Below are positions 45,248-54,687 of a stretch of DNA of 64,000 nucleotides, in pieces. The position numbers were made by a program, and so were the translations under genes. The number at the start of each line of letters is the position of its first letter. Position 1 is the first letter of the stretch. The notes under the pieces are model-generated. The model was given only the letters and a program-made list of their open reading frames with translations, was not told the origin of the DNA and searched no databases. Source of the stretch: Dyella sp. 2HG41-7 (GTDB taxonomy: Bacteria > Pseudomonadota > Gammaproteobacteria > Xanthomonadales > Rhodanobacteraceae); NCBI RefSeq assembly GCF_021390675.1, contig NZ_JAJEJV010000004.1:3286001-3350000 (forward strand), in the 5' to 3' direction.

Positions 45248-48200
45248 TTAATGCGCGGCGCTCGAAGCCGGCGCCGGCGCCGAACTGGCCGACGCCGGCG
45301 GCGACGCGGATGAAGCACTCGCAGGCACTGTCAGCTCCGTCGATCCACCCGACGTAAACACCGGCTTATCCCACGTGCCGGTGATGTGATAGCGCTGAAT
45401 CGCAACATGATTCAATCCCTTGCCCAGCACCGTCTGTACGGCGAACCCAGCGGCGGCGCCGATGGGGCCGGCGACGACTGCACCCACCACCGGCAAGCTG
45501 TTGCCGATATGCGGAATCATCACCAGCTGTTGGTCGTAGTCTTTAGCGCGCAATCCGGTGCGCCCGGTGATGCTGATTTCCGCGGCAGGACTGTGGATTT
45601 TCAAGTTGTGCGTAACGGCGTTGCCGCCACCCAGCGTGAAGTCGCCGGCAATCAAATCGAATCCGAATCCTTTGCCGAACACGTCTTTGAAATCGAACGA
45701 TAAGCGACGCGGCAAATCTGCGATGGACGCAAGTCCAAACACACGGCCCACACCCGGTGATACTTTAGGAATGCTGCCGTTGCTGACATTGACGCCGAGC
45801 GTGCCGTCCATATTGCCCAGCTCGAACGCCCACGGACCGCCGGGCCATGTCGCATTCAAATCGGCCTGCGTTTTGCCGCCTTCAAAGATGCCTTCATAAC
45901 CGAACGCCGTCAGCATTTGGCCGACATCATTAGCGCGGAAGTCCACACGCAAATGCGTGGCGCTTTTGCTCGGCGTGCCGTTCCAATCGCCGCTGCCGTT
46001 GATCTGCACGCTGTGCGATTGCGTGGAAAGCTGATCGATATGCATGCCGTCGCGCGTCGGCCAGGTTTCCAGGCGCGCTTCGCCGAGTTTGGCGTCATCC
46101 AGACGCAGATCGTGCACCCAGATATGCAACGGTGGCATGCCGGCCGGATCGATGCCCGTGTTGGCAGGATCGGTAACTGGCACCGGGATGGGAGCCTCGC
46201 CTGGCTTCTTGGCCGGCTCCGTAGGTTGCTTGGGCCAATACATGCGTTGCAGGCGCGCGGTGATGCCGCGTTTGCTCAAGTCGACGGTGGGGACGCTGAA
46301 ATGACCGGACGCCAGCGCGCTATCGACGTCCAATTCCAGATTGTCGGTCTTCGGCGCGGCCGTGATGTGCATCTTCGCGAAGTCGCGCCCGAACATCTCG
46401 GCGTGATCCGTCGTGACGTCGATCGTTTCCAGGCTCATGCCATTGCCCGTGGTCGAACCGGCGATCGATTGCTTGACCCAACCGGTCACATCCAGTTCCG
46501 GCGCATCGCCGCGAATGCGCATGCCTTTGGCGGGCAACGCATCCATGCCCGGCATTTGATCGCCAAACGAAAACGTGGATGCGCCTGGCGCTTGATCGCC
46601 AGCCGGCAGACGCAGTCGTCCGCGCATCACCGATCCTAACGCCACCTCGACGCCTGCACCCGCCGTCGGCATGCCCAGCACCACATGCAGCGGCATCGTG
46701 CCGTCGGCCGGCTTGTTCAGCGGCACGGGGAAATTCAACGCCACGCCCGACATCGGCGAATCGATGCTCAGCGTTTGGACGTCCGAACCTTCCAAGCCGC
46801 CGTGCGAAATCTGATAACCGATGGTGAACTGACCACGACCGTTGGCGATATCGCCCAACCATTTCAGCTGCGAATAACCTTGCAGAAGTTCCGGAATGGT
46901 GTAGTTGCCACTGAGCTTGACGGCCAACCCAATATTCGGGTCGCCGGTCGCGCCCGCGATCGCGAGATCCGCTTGCGTGGGTTCGCCGCGGAATCCGCCA
47001 GCGAGCGGGCCTGCATGGAATCCGTGCGCGTCGAACGTCGCCGGACCGTTGAGTTTGTCGAGCTGCAAATTCCAGTCCGGGGCACTAACATCGACGTCCT
47101 TCAACTGCGCCGTGCCGTCGAGCAGGAAATTGTGCATGTCGTGCATGGGCAACGACAGATGGAAATCGAAATTGCCCGTACCGCCCAGTTTGAGTTTGGC
47201 CAGAACGTCCGCATGTTTGTTCGCAATGGGACTGTTGCTGGCGAAGTTCAGCAGATCCGACGCGTTGCCTTCACCGCTGACATTGAGATCGAGCGTGGTG
47301 TGCGCCAGTTCCGGAATCACCGCCACCGCCCGATCCACTTTCACGCCCAGCGATGTGCCACCGCTCGCCACCACTGTCATGCCCATGTCGATAAAGTTGG
47401 CGACGGCTTGCACGTGCTCGGCGATCGGCCAGCTTTTGCCGTAGCTCAACGTCAGATCGCTGATATCGGCTCTGGCTTCGAAGCGACCTTCGTTGTGATG
47501 GAACGGCCAATTGGCGAGACTGCCACGCACGAGTACGGATGCGTCATCCATGCGTCCCGCCACAAACGCCTGATCCAGCCAAGCAACAGCCGGCGGCGAC
47601 AGCGAATCGATCGGCCAGAACAACTTCGCGGTCGTCACGTCCGCGTGCGTCAATGCGACATTGAGATCGAGGAACGGGCGTCCGCCGTCGCTGGGCAATG
47701 CGATATCGCCTTCGGCGTTGCCGCCGTAGCCTTCGCCTTCGAAGTCCATGTTCGCGACGCCGATATGCGTTCCATCGTCATCGCGCCACACGGCGATATT
47801 GCTGGCCAGCTGGCTCATCGCAAACGGCTTGCGGAAGGTGTGCGGAAAATTGATGGTGGTCGATTGCGCCGGCAGTTCCAGCGATACCGCTTCCGCATCG
47901 CCCCGCACTTCGCCGCGCAAATGATCCACGCCTGGCAACTTGCCAACCGGTGCGATGCCGAGATCGTCGAACACGCCGTCTAGCGTTTGCAAACCTGACG
48001 CAGCGCTCCAATGGAAAACGGCATGTTCGACTTGACCATGCGCCTGACCGGAGGCAATCCATTGCGCAAGTCCCGGGGAAAGCCCTGGCTTCAGTCCAAG
48101 CCAGGGCATCAGCGGCGCAAGCTGCAATCGATTGGCGACGGCGATGATGTCTGATTGCGGCGTGCCGAAATGATTGATGTCCACGCGCGCCGCACCGCCG

Positions 48201-49147
48201 TCGTCATCGGCCCATCGCACGGTATAACCGCTGTCGCGGCGGCTGAGCTCGGCCAGCCCGCGCAATGCGGCGACATTCGCCGTCACGCCAGCCGGGTTGG
48301 TCACCGCCAGATTCTGCACGTTGAGTTGGAACAGATCGCGCACGACTTGGTTCTGGCGCCAATCCATCCACACGGCGAGATTGCCGTGACCGCTGTTGAT
48401 GCTGTAACCGCCGAGATCGAAGCCGGCGACGATGCCGTGCAGATCGGCATTCTGCGTCGCAAGCCAAAGTTGACCGGCGGCGCCGTCGTCGCGGAAGCGG
48501 CCGGCCGCTTGCAATTCGCCGGTTGCGCCAAGCCGATGCACGCGCGCACCGAGACGAATGTGGCTGCCTTGATGCGTGAGACGCAACTGATCGGCAAGCA
48601 GCGTGTAACGCTGGTTCAAGAGCTGATCGTTGATATCGACCCGCAAGTTGTCCAGCCAAAGTTCGACCGAAAGATGGCCAAACGAAATATTCTGCCGCTC
48701 GGATCCGCCGGCCGCGCCGATGCCATTGACGTGCCACCGGCTGTCGACATCGCGCGTGATATCCAACTCCAGGCCGCTCGCCTGCAGATTCAACAAATGC
48801 CGCGACGGCAACAGCCAGCCGCCGAAGTCCAGCTTCAGATCGACCTCGGGCACATGGAGCGGACTGCCGCTTGCCGTGGTCGCACCGGCGCGAGGCGCGA
48901 TGGTGACATCGCGCATGACGAAACGCGGACCGGACGGTTCCCAGCGTCCCTGCAACGACGCAAAACTCACCTGGCTTTGCAGCTTATCGCCCAGCTCCTG
49001 CGCCACCCATTGCGGATGTTTCGCCAACAACGGCAACAGCACTTGCGCGAGCCCGGCCGTCAGCGCAAGCGCAATAACCGCAATGCCCACTGTCCAGCCG
49101 AGCGCACGCGTCAAACGATGCGCCCATGTTTGCCACCAAGCGCTCAC
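45248..49147 (-). CDS. yhdP: YhdP-family (DUF3971/AsmA-like) phospholipid-transport protein
   Basis: A 1299-residue protein with one N-terminal membrane helix (LGWTVGIAVIALALTAGLAQVLLPLLA, residues about 16-42) and a very long periplasmic region of beta-strand repeats, the architecture of AsmA-clan bridge proteins. In E. coli YhdP, TamB and YdbH carry phospholipids to the outer membrane. The N-terminal FASLQGRWEPSGPRFVMRDVTI is a typical YhdP line. An Ala/Ser/Pro-rich tail (residues about 1275-1299) is unusual and may be a flexible end. It lies between rng and the tldD cluster, the common gammaproteobacterial order. Confidence 0.92.
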   Translation of the reverse strand: MSAWWQTWAHRLTRALGWTVGIAVIALALTAGLAQVLLPLLAKHPQWVAQELGDKLQSQVSFASLQGRWEPSGPRFVMRDVTIAPRAGATTASGSPLHVPEVDLKLDFGGWLLPSRHLLNLQASGLELDITRDVDSRWHVNGIGAAGGSERQNISFGHLSVELWLDNLRVDINDQLLNQRYTLLADQLRLTHQGSHIRLGARVHRLGATGELQAAGRFRDDGAAGQLWLATQNADLHGIVAGFDLGGYSINSGHGNLAVWMDWRQNQVVRDLFQLNVQNLAVTNPAGVTANVAALRGLAELSRRDSGYTVRWADDDGGAARVDINHFGTPQSDIIAVANRLQLAPLMPWLGLKPGLSPGLAQWIASGQAHGQVEHAVFHWSAASGLQTLDGVFDDLGIAPVGKLPGVDHLRGEVRGDAEAVSLELPAQSTTINFPHTFRKPFAMSQLASNIAVWRDDDGTHIGVANMDFEGEGYGGNAEGDIALPSDGGRPFLDLNVALTHADVTTAKLFWPIDSLSPPAVAWLDQAFVAGRMDDASVLVRGSLANWPFHHNEGRFEARADISDLTLSYGKSWPIAEHVQAVANFIDMGMTVVASGGTSLGVKVDRAVAVIPELAHTTLDLNVSGEGNASDLLNFASNSPIANKHADVLAKLKLGGTGNFDFHLSLPMHDMHNFLLDGTAQLKDVDVSAPDWNLQLDKLNGPATFDAHGFHAGPLAGGFRGEPTQADLAIAGATGDPNIGLAVKLSGNYTIPELLQGYSQLKWLGDIANGRGQFTIGYQISHGGLEGSDVQTLSIDSPMSGVALNFPVPLNKPADGTMPLHVVLGMPTAGAGVEVALGSVMRGRLRLPAGDQAPGASTFSFGDQMPGMDALPAKGMRIRGDAPELDVTGWVKQSIAGSTTGNGMSLETIDVTTDHAEMFGRDFAKMHITAAPKTDNLELDVDSALASGHFSVPTVDLSKRGITARLQRMYWPKQPTEPAKKPGEAPIPVPVTDPANTGIDPAGMPPLHIWVHDLRLDDAKLGEARLETWPTRDGMHIDQLSTQSHSVQINGSGDWNGTPSKSATHLRVDFRANDVGQMLTAFGYEGIFEGGKTQADLNATWPGGPWAFELGNMDGTLGVNVSNGSIPKVSPGVGRVFGLASIADLPRRLSFDFKDVFGKGFGFDLIAGDFTLGGGNAVTHNLKIHSPAAEISITGRTGLRAKDYDQQLVMIPHIGNSLPVVGAVVAGPIGAAAGFAVQTVLGKGLNHVAIQRYHITGTWDKPVFTSGGSTELTVPASASSASPPASASSAPAPASSAAH

Positions 49148-49159
49148 GGGGCGTTTACA

Positions 49160-50647
49160 TCAAAGCAAAACAACATCGAACTGTTCCTGCGAATAATGTT
49201 CTTCGGCTTGGAAGCGTATGCTTTTTGAGATGAATTCTTCCAATTCTGCCACGGCAGTGGATTCTTCTTCGAGAATGCGTCCCACCACTTTGGGGCTGGC
49301 CATCACCAGCAATTTTTGCGCATTGAACTGCCGCACGGCGCGCGTGATTTCGCGAAATATTTCGTAGGTCACCGTTTCGGCTGTCTTGACCGTGCCACGT
49401 CCCATGCACGCCGGACATGGTTCGCACAGCTGGCGCTCCAGGCTTTCGGTGGTTCGTTTGCGCGTCATTTCCACCAGACCCAATTGCGACATCGGGTAGA
49501 CGGTGGTCTTGGCGTGATCGCGCGCGAGGCCTTTTTCCAGCATGCGGATAACCTGACGCTTGTGTTCTTCATCCGTCATGTCGATGAAATCGATGATGAT
49601 GATGCCGCCAAGATTGCGCAGTCGCAGTTGACGCGCTGCCGCCTGCGCGGCTTCCAAGTTTGTCCTGTAAACGGTCTCTTCCAGATTGCGTGTACCCAGA
49701 TAGCCCCCCGTGTTGACGTCGATGGTGGTCATCGCCTCGGTCTGATCGACGATCAGGTATCCGCCCGACTTCAACGGCACTTCCTTGCGCAGCGCGCGCT
49801 GAATTTCGTCTTCGACGCCGTAAAGATCGAAGATCGGACGCTCGCCGGAATAATGTTCGACGCGGTCGTCCAGCTGCGGCATGAACTTGTGCACGAACTT
49901 GGCGACCTTCTCGAACGTCTCGCGCGAATCCACGCGCACCTTTTCGATATCGTCGTTGAGCAGATCGCGCAGCGCGCGCAACGGCAGCGCAAGTTCTTCG
50001 TACACGCGCTCGCCGACTTTGGACTTGGCGATGTTCTCCTGCACGACGCGCCACACCTTGCCGAGGTAGGTGACGTCGAACGCCAGCGATTCGGCGGACT
50101 GCCCCTCGGCGTTGGTGCGCACGATGTAGCCAAGCGGGTTTTCGCCGATCAGCGGGGTAAGCACGTCTTTCAGGCGTTGCCGCTCGTCGTCGTCTTCGAT
50201 ACGCGTGGAGATGCCCAACGTGCGGGCATGCGGCAGCAGCACCAGATAGCGCGACGGAATCGATAGATGCGTCGACAACCGGGCGCCCTTGGTGCCGATG
50301 GGGTCTTTCACCACCTGCACCACGATCTCCTGGCCCTCGTGCACCAGTTCGCTGATCGACGGCATATGGCCGTTGCCATTGCCGTTCCCTGGCGGGACGT
50401 CCGCCGCCTCCGGCAGCGGTGGCCGGACGATGTCTGACGCGTGCAGGAAGGCCGCACGTTCCAGCCCGATGTCCACGAATACCGCCTGCATGCCCGGCAT
50501 GACCCGCTGCACCCGTCCCTTGTAGACGTTGCCGACATAGCCGCGCCGGGACGTCCGCTCGACATGCAGTTCCTGCAGCATGCCGTTTTCCACCACACCG
50601 ACCCGCGTCTCGCGCGGCGTCATATTGATCAGGATTTCTTCGCTCAC
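49160..50647 (-). CDS. rng: ribonuclease G
   Basis: A 495-residue endoribonuclease that trims the 5' end of 16S rRNA and degrades mRNA; paralogue of the RNase E catalytic half. N-terminal SEEILINMTPRETRVGVVENGMLQEL is typical. The S1 domain (YVGNVYKGRVQRVMPGMQAVFVDIG) follows. The catalytic DNase-I-like part has IIIDFIDM with the active Asp residues, and CEPCPACMGRG is the Zn-link region. The first 100 residues include a PPGNGNGNGHMP insert between S1 strands. It neighbours yhdP as in most gammaproteobacteria; maf, often upstream, is not here. Confidence 0.97.
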   Translation of the reverse strand: MSEEILINMTPRETRVGVVENGMLQELHVERTSRRGYVGNVYKGRVQRVMPGMQAVFVDIGLERAAFLHASDIVRPPLPEAADVPPGNGNGNGHMPSISELVHEGQEIVVQVVKDPIGTKGARLSTHLSIPSRYLVLLPHARTLGISTRIEDDDERQRLKDVLTPLIGENPLGYIVRTNAEGQSAESLAFDVTYLGKVWRVVQENIAKSKVGERVYEELALPLRALRDLLNDDIEKVRVDSRETFEKVAKFVHKFMPQLDDRVEHYSGERPIFDLYGVEDEIQRALRKEVPLKSGGYLIVDQTEAMTTIDVNTGGYLGTRNLEETVYRTNLEAAQAAARQLRLRNLGGIIIIDFIDMTDEEHKRQVIRMLEKGLARDHAKTTVYPMSQLGLVEMTRKRTTESLERQLCEPCPACMGRGTVKTAETVTYEIFREITRAVRQFNAQKLLVMASPKVVGRILEEESTAVAELEEFISKSIRFQAEEHYSQEQFDVVLL

Positions 50648-50753
50648 CGACTTCCCCAGAATCTATTAGCAATTTATAGCGGTTAGGCGCGAGAACTGTC
50701 GATGCGTAATGCACAGCTCCAGCTGTACTGCAGCGTTCGGTAAAGTCGCCGTT

Positions 50754-51287
50754 ATGCATCGACCCCGGAACACATCCGAAAAATCCCCCGCTTCGATCCT
50801 CCCCGACGTGCTGCAGCCCGGCCTTAGGCTGGTCTTCTGCGGCACGGCGGCCGGCAAGCGATCCGCGCAAGAAGGGGCCTATTACGCCCACCCCGGCAAT
50901 ATGTTCTGGCGCGCCTTGTTCCAGGCCGGGCTGACGCCACGGTTGCTGAGCCCGCAGGAATTCCCGCTGCTGCCCACCTTTGGCATCGGGCTCACCGACC
51001 TCGCCAAGCGCCATGTCGGCAACGACGACGAATTGCCCAAGGATGCGTTCGATGTGCCGGGGCTGTTGGCCAAAATCGAAACATGCCGGCCCGGCACGCT
51101 CGCCTTCACCAGCAAGCACGGGGCCCGCGCCGTTCTGGGCGCCGAGGTGCATGTCGGATTGCAGCATCGTGCATTCGGGTCGACGAAGGTGTTCGTTCTG
51201 CCCTCGCCATCCGGGCAGGCGCGAGGGCATTGGGATCTCGCGCCCTGGGTGGCGTTGGCCGCGCATATCGCACGACCATCCGAGTAA
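50754..51287 (+). CDS. Mug-like mismatch-specific uracil/thymine DNA glycosylase, variant active site
   Basis: A 177-residue protein of the UDG superfamily, family 2 (Mug/TDG). It aligns well with E. coli Mug: LVFCG...SA, YYAHPGNMFWRALFQAGLTPR, and LPSPSGQARGHWD in place of LPNPSG. The catalytic loop is the oddity: Mug GINPG reads GTAAG here, so the Asn that positions the attacking water is Ala. It may be a distinct subgroup with a shifted catalytic residue or a weak enzyme. I start at the ATG 50754 (MHRPRNTS) since the upstream ATG at 50709 lacks support. It is divergent from rng. Confidence 0.82.
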   Translation: MHRPRNTSEKSPASILPDVLQPGLRLVFCGTAAGKRSAQEGAYYAHPGNMFWRALFQAGLTPRLLSPQEFPLLPTFGIGLTDLAKRHVGNDDELPKDAFDVPGLLAKIETCRPGTLAFTSKHGARAVLGAEVHVGLQHRAFGSTKVFVLPSPSGQARGHWDLAPWVALAAHIARPSE

Positions 51288-51492
51288 GGTTGACGGTGGA
51301 TCGTGCAGACGCGCAGGCAACTAGCGCGACACCATCGCACGCGCATGCAGCACGAGATCGCAATTAGGTGCGAAACATCGCATTGCCTCCGGCATATGGT
51401 TGCCGTCACGAAAATTGTCTAGGCTGGTATCTTCCCGTGAACCTGTAGTCAGCCCACGCCATCGATCGCCAGGCTGATGGAAAACACCCGTT

Positions 51493-54400
51493 ATGTGGAT
51501 CGTCAAAATCGCGCTTGAGCGGCCGCTGACTTTTATCGTTCTGGCGCTGCTGCTTTTGATTCTCGGTCCCTTGGCGATTTTACGCACACCGGCCGATATC
51601 TTTCCGAACATCGATATTCCGGTGGTGTCCGTGGTGTGGGGCTACACCGGCTTGCCCGCCGAAGACATGAACAACCGCATCGTCAGCGGTTACGAGCGTG
51701 CGATCACCACCACGGTGAACGATGTCGAACACACCGAGACGCAGTCGCTCAATGGCGTCGGCGTGGTGAAGATTTATTTCCAGCCGAACGTCAAGATCGA
51801 TATGGCGGTGGCGCAGGTCACGGCGATTTCACAGACGGTGCTGCGCTCGATGCCGCAAGGCACGAACCCACCGCTGATTCTCGTGTACAACGCATCGACC
51901 GTGCCGGTGCTGCAGTTTGCGTTGTCGTCGAAGGAACTCTCCGAAACCACGATCTTCGACGACGCCAACCAGATCGTGCGCACCTTCGTCACCTCCGTGC
52001 GCGGCGCGGCGACACCCTACCCTTACGGCGGCAAGCAGCGTCAGGTGGAAGTGGATCTCAATCCGCAAGCGCTGCTCGCGCATAAGCTTTCGCCCAGCGA
52101 TGTGGTCGCTGCGATCGGCGCGCAAAACCTGATACTTCCGGCCGGCACGGAAAAAATCGGGGACACCGAATACAGCGTGAAGTTGAACGGCAGCCCGCAA
52201 CAGATCGACGAGTTGAACAACGCGCCGATCCGCACCGTCAACGGCATCACCACGTATATTCGCGATGTCGCGCATGTGCACGACGGCTCGCCGCCGCAGA
52301 CCAACGTGGTGCGCGTGAACGGTCAGCGCGCGGTGTTGATGTCGATCCTGAAAATCGGCGATGCGTCCACGCTGGATATCGTGGACACCCTGCAGAACGC
52401 GCTGCCGAAAATCCGCGCCGCCATTCCGAAAAGCCTGGAGATCAACTCGCTGTCGGATCAGTCGCTGTTCGTGCGTGCGGCGATTTCGGGCGTGATTCGC
52501 GAAGGCGTGATCGCCGCGGGCCTGACCGGCCTTATGATCATGCTGTTTCTGGGATCGTGGCGCTCGACGCTGATCATCGCCATTTCGATTCCGCTGTCGG
52601 TGCTCGCCTCGATCATCGCGCTGTCGGCGCTCGGCGAAACCATCAACATCATGACGTTGGGCGGCCTTGCGCTCGCGGTGGGTATTCTCGTCGACGACGC
52701 CACGGTGACGATCGAGAACATCAACTCGCACCTGGAAGAAGGCAAAGAGGTTTACGACGCAATTATGGAAGGTGCGCATCAGATCGCGGTGCCGGCGTTC
52801 GTGTCGACCTTGTCGATTTGTATCGTGTTTGTGCCGATCTTCTTCCTGGGTGGCGTGGCGAAGTATCTGTTTGCGCCGCTGGCCGAAGCGGTGGTGTTCG
52901 CAATGCTTGCGTCGTACGCACTGTCGCGAACCTTAGTGCCCACGCTCTCGTTGTTCTGGTTGAAGAAACACGATCACGACGCCAAGCCGACCGGACCGCT
53001 CAGCCGCTTCCAGCATGCGTTCGAGCGGCATTTCGAGCGTTTGCGCAACGGTTATCGCGGCGCGCTGGAAACCACGGAGCGTCATCGCGGTTTGTTTGCG
53101 ATCCTGTTCTTTGCCACCTGCACGCTGTCGGTCGGCCTGCTGGTGCCGTGGCTCGGTCGCGACTTTTTCCCGTATGTCGATGGCGGCCAGATCAAGCTTC
53201 ATTTCCGCGCGCCGGTCGGCTTGCGTATCGAAGAAACGGCGCGGCTCGCCGATGGCATTGAGGGCATCATTCGCGACACGATTCCCAAGCAAGAATTGGC
53301 CAGCATCGTCGACACGCTCGGCATTCCGTACAGCGGCATCAATCTCTCTTACAGCAACACGGGCGTTGTGGGTACGTCGGATGGCGATGTCTTCGTGACG
53401 CTCAATGAAGATCATCGACCGACCATCGAATATGTACGCAGCTTGCGTCGGCAACTCGCGCAGAAATATCCGAGCGTGATCTTCTCGTTTCTGCCGGCGG
53501 ATATGGTCGGCCAAATTCTAAACTTCGGCGCGCCCGCGCCCATCGATGTGCAGGTGTCTAGTCACGATGCCGACGCATCGGCCAAGGTGGCGAAGGAGCT
53601 TTACGGCGATCTCGTCAAAGTGCCCGGCTTGGTCGATCTCCGTATCCAGCAAGCGCTCAACTTGCCGCAGATCAACGTGACCCTGGATCGCACGCGCGCA
53701 AGCCTGTTGGGGCTGACGACACAAGACGTCGCCAGCAATCTGCTCACCGCGCTAGCCGGTTCCTCGCAGGTCAGCCCCACGTTCTGGGTCGATCCGCGCA
53801 CGGGCATCAGCTATTCCATCGCCACGCAAGCGCCGCAATACCGTATCGATACGTTGCAGGCGTTGAGGAATCTGCCGATCACAAGCACGTCCGGGGGCAG
53901 CGTGGCCAGCAGTAGTTCGTCCAATGGCGCCGCCGGTCAAACACTCGAAAATCTGGCCGGTTTTTCTCGGAGCGAAGGGCCGGCGATCGTTACGCACTAC
54001 AGCACGCGTCCCACCATGGATTTGTACGCGTCGGTGGATCGAACCGATTTGGGCAGCGTGGCAAGCGATGTGCAGCGCATCGTAAGCGCGCATGCCAAAA
54101 CGCTGCCTCCTGATGTCGATATCGATATCCGTGGCCAAGTACAAACCATGAAGGCTTCGTACACCGGCTTGCTCGGCGGACTCGCGTTCGCGATCGTGCT
54201 GGTGTACCTCCTGATCGTCGTGAATTTCCAGAGCTGGCTCGATCCGCTGATCATCATCGCGGCGTTGCCGGCGGCGCTGGCGGGATTGGTGTGGATGCTG
54301 TTCCTGACCGGCACAACGCTGTCGGTACCCGCACTGATGGGCGCGATTATGTGCATGGGCGTGGCGACGGCCAATTCGATTCTGGTGATCAGTTTTGCGC

Positions 54401-54678
54401 GCGAGCGACTGGCGCATCACGGCGATCCGGTGCAGGCTGCCGTGGAAGCGGGCTTCGCGCGCTTCCGCCCGGTACTGATGACCGCCTTGGCGATGATCAT
54501 CGGCATGGTGCCCATGGCGCTGGGCCTGGGCGAAGGCGGCGAGCAGAACGCGCCGCTGGGCCGTGCGGTGATCGGCGGTTTGCTGCTCGCCACCGCCGCA
54601 ACCTTGTTCTTTGTACCGACTTTCTTCAGTCTGCTGCATCGGCGCCGCAAGGCACGCCTCGATGCGGCGGCAGCGTGA
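51493..54678 (+). CDS. RND efflux permease (AcrB-like)
   Basis: A 1061-residue inner-membrane pump, homologous to AcrB/MexB. Helix 1 is LERPLTFIVLALLLLILGPLAILR; the periplasmic porter and docking domains follow. The proton-relay Asp pair is in GILVDDATVTIENI (Asp401, Asp402). The TM10 Lys of AcrB (Lys940) is absent: MCMGVATANSILVISFA has Ala960 at that place. The permease comes before the adaptor, the reverse of the acrAB order, and no outer-membrane factor follows. Such pumps typically use a TolC encoded elsewhere. Substrates unknown. Confidence 0.94.
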   Translation: MWIVKIALERPLTFIVLALLLLILGPLAILRTPADIFPNIDIPVVSVVWGYTGLPAEDMNNRIVSGYERAITTTVNDVEHTETQSLNGVGVVKIYFQPNVKIDMAVAQVTAISQTVLRSMPQGTNPPLILVYNASTVPVLQFALSSKELSETTIFDDANQIVRTFVTSVRGAATPYPYGGKQRQVEVDLNPQALLAHKLSPSDVVAAIGAQNLILPAGTEKIGDTEYSVKLNGSPQQIDELNNAPIRTVNGITTYIRDVAHVHDGSPPQTNVVRVNGQRAVLMSILKIGDASTLDIVDTLQNALPKIRAAIPKSLEINSLSDQSLFVRAAISGVIREGVIAAGLTGLMIMLFLGSWRSTLIIAISIPLSVLASIIALSALGETINIMTLGGLALAVGILVDDATVTIENINSHLEEGKEVYDAIMEGAHQIAVPAFVSTLSICIVFVPIFFLGGVAKYLFAPLAEAVVFAMLASYALSRTLVPTLSLFWLKKHDHDAKPTGPLSRFQHAFERHFERLRNGYRGALETTERHRGLFAILFFATCTLSVGLLVPWLGRDFFPYVDGGQIKLHFRAPVGLRIEETARLADGIEGIIRDTIPKQELASIVDTLGIPYSGINLSYSNTGVVGTSDGDVFVTLNEDHRPTIEYVRSLRRQLAQKYPSVIFSFLPADMVGQILNFGAPAPIDVQVSSHDADASAKVAKELYGDLVKVPGLVDLRIQQALNLPQINVTLDRTRASLLGLTTQDVASNLLTALAGSSQVSPTFWVDPRTGISYSIATQAPQYRIDTLQALRNLPITSTSGGSVASSSSSNGAAGQTLENLAGFSRSEGPAIVTHYSTRPTMDLYASVDRTDLGSVASDVQRIVSAHAKTLPPDVDIDIRGQVQTMKASYTGLLGGLAFAIVLVYLLIVVNFQSWLDPLIIIAALPAALAGLVWMLFLTGTTLSVPALMGAIMCMGVATANSILVISFARERLAHHGDPVQAAVEAGFARFRPVLMTALAMIIGMVPMALGLGEGGEQNAPLGRAVIGGLLLATAATLFFVPTFFSLLHRRRKARLDAAAA

Positions 54679-54687
54679 GATCCGACT

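Noticed and set aside
46685-47983. A 432-codon open frame on the plus strand opposite yhdP
   Set aside because: Composition typical of an antisense shadow; yhdP is the supported gene.
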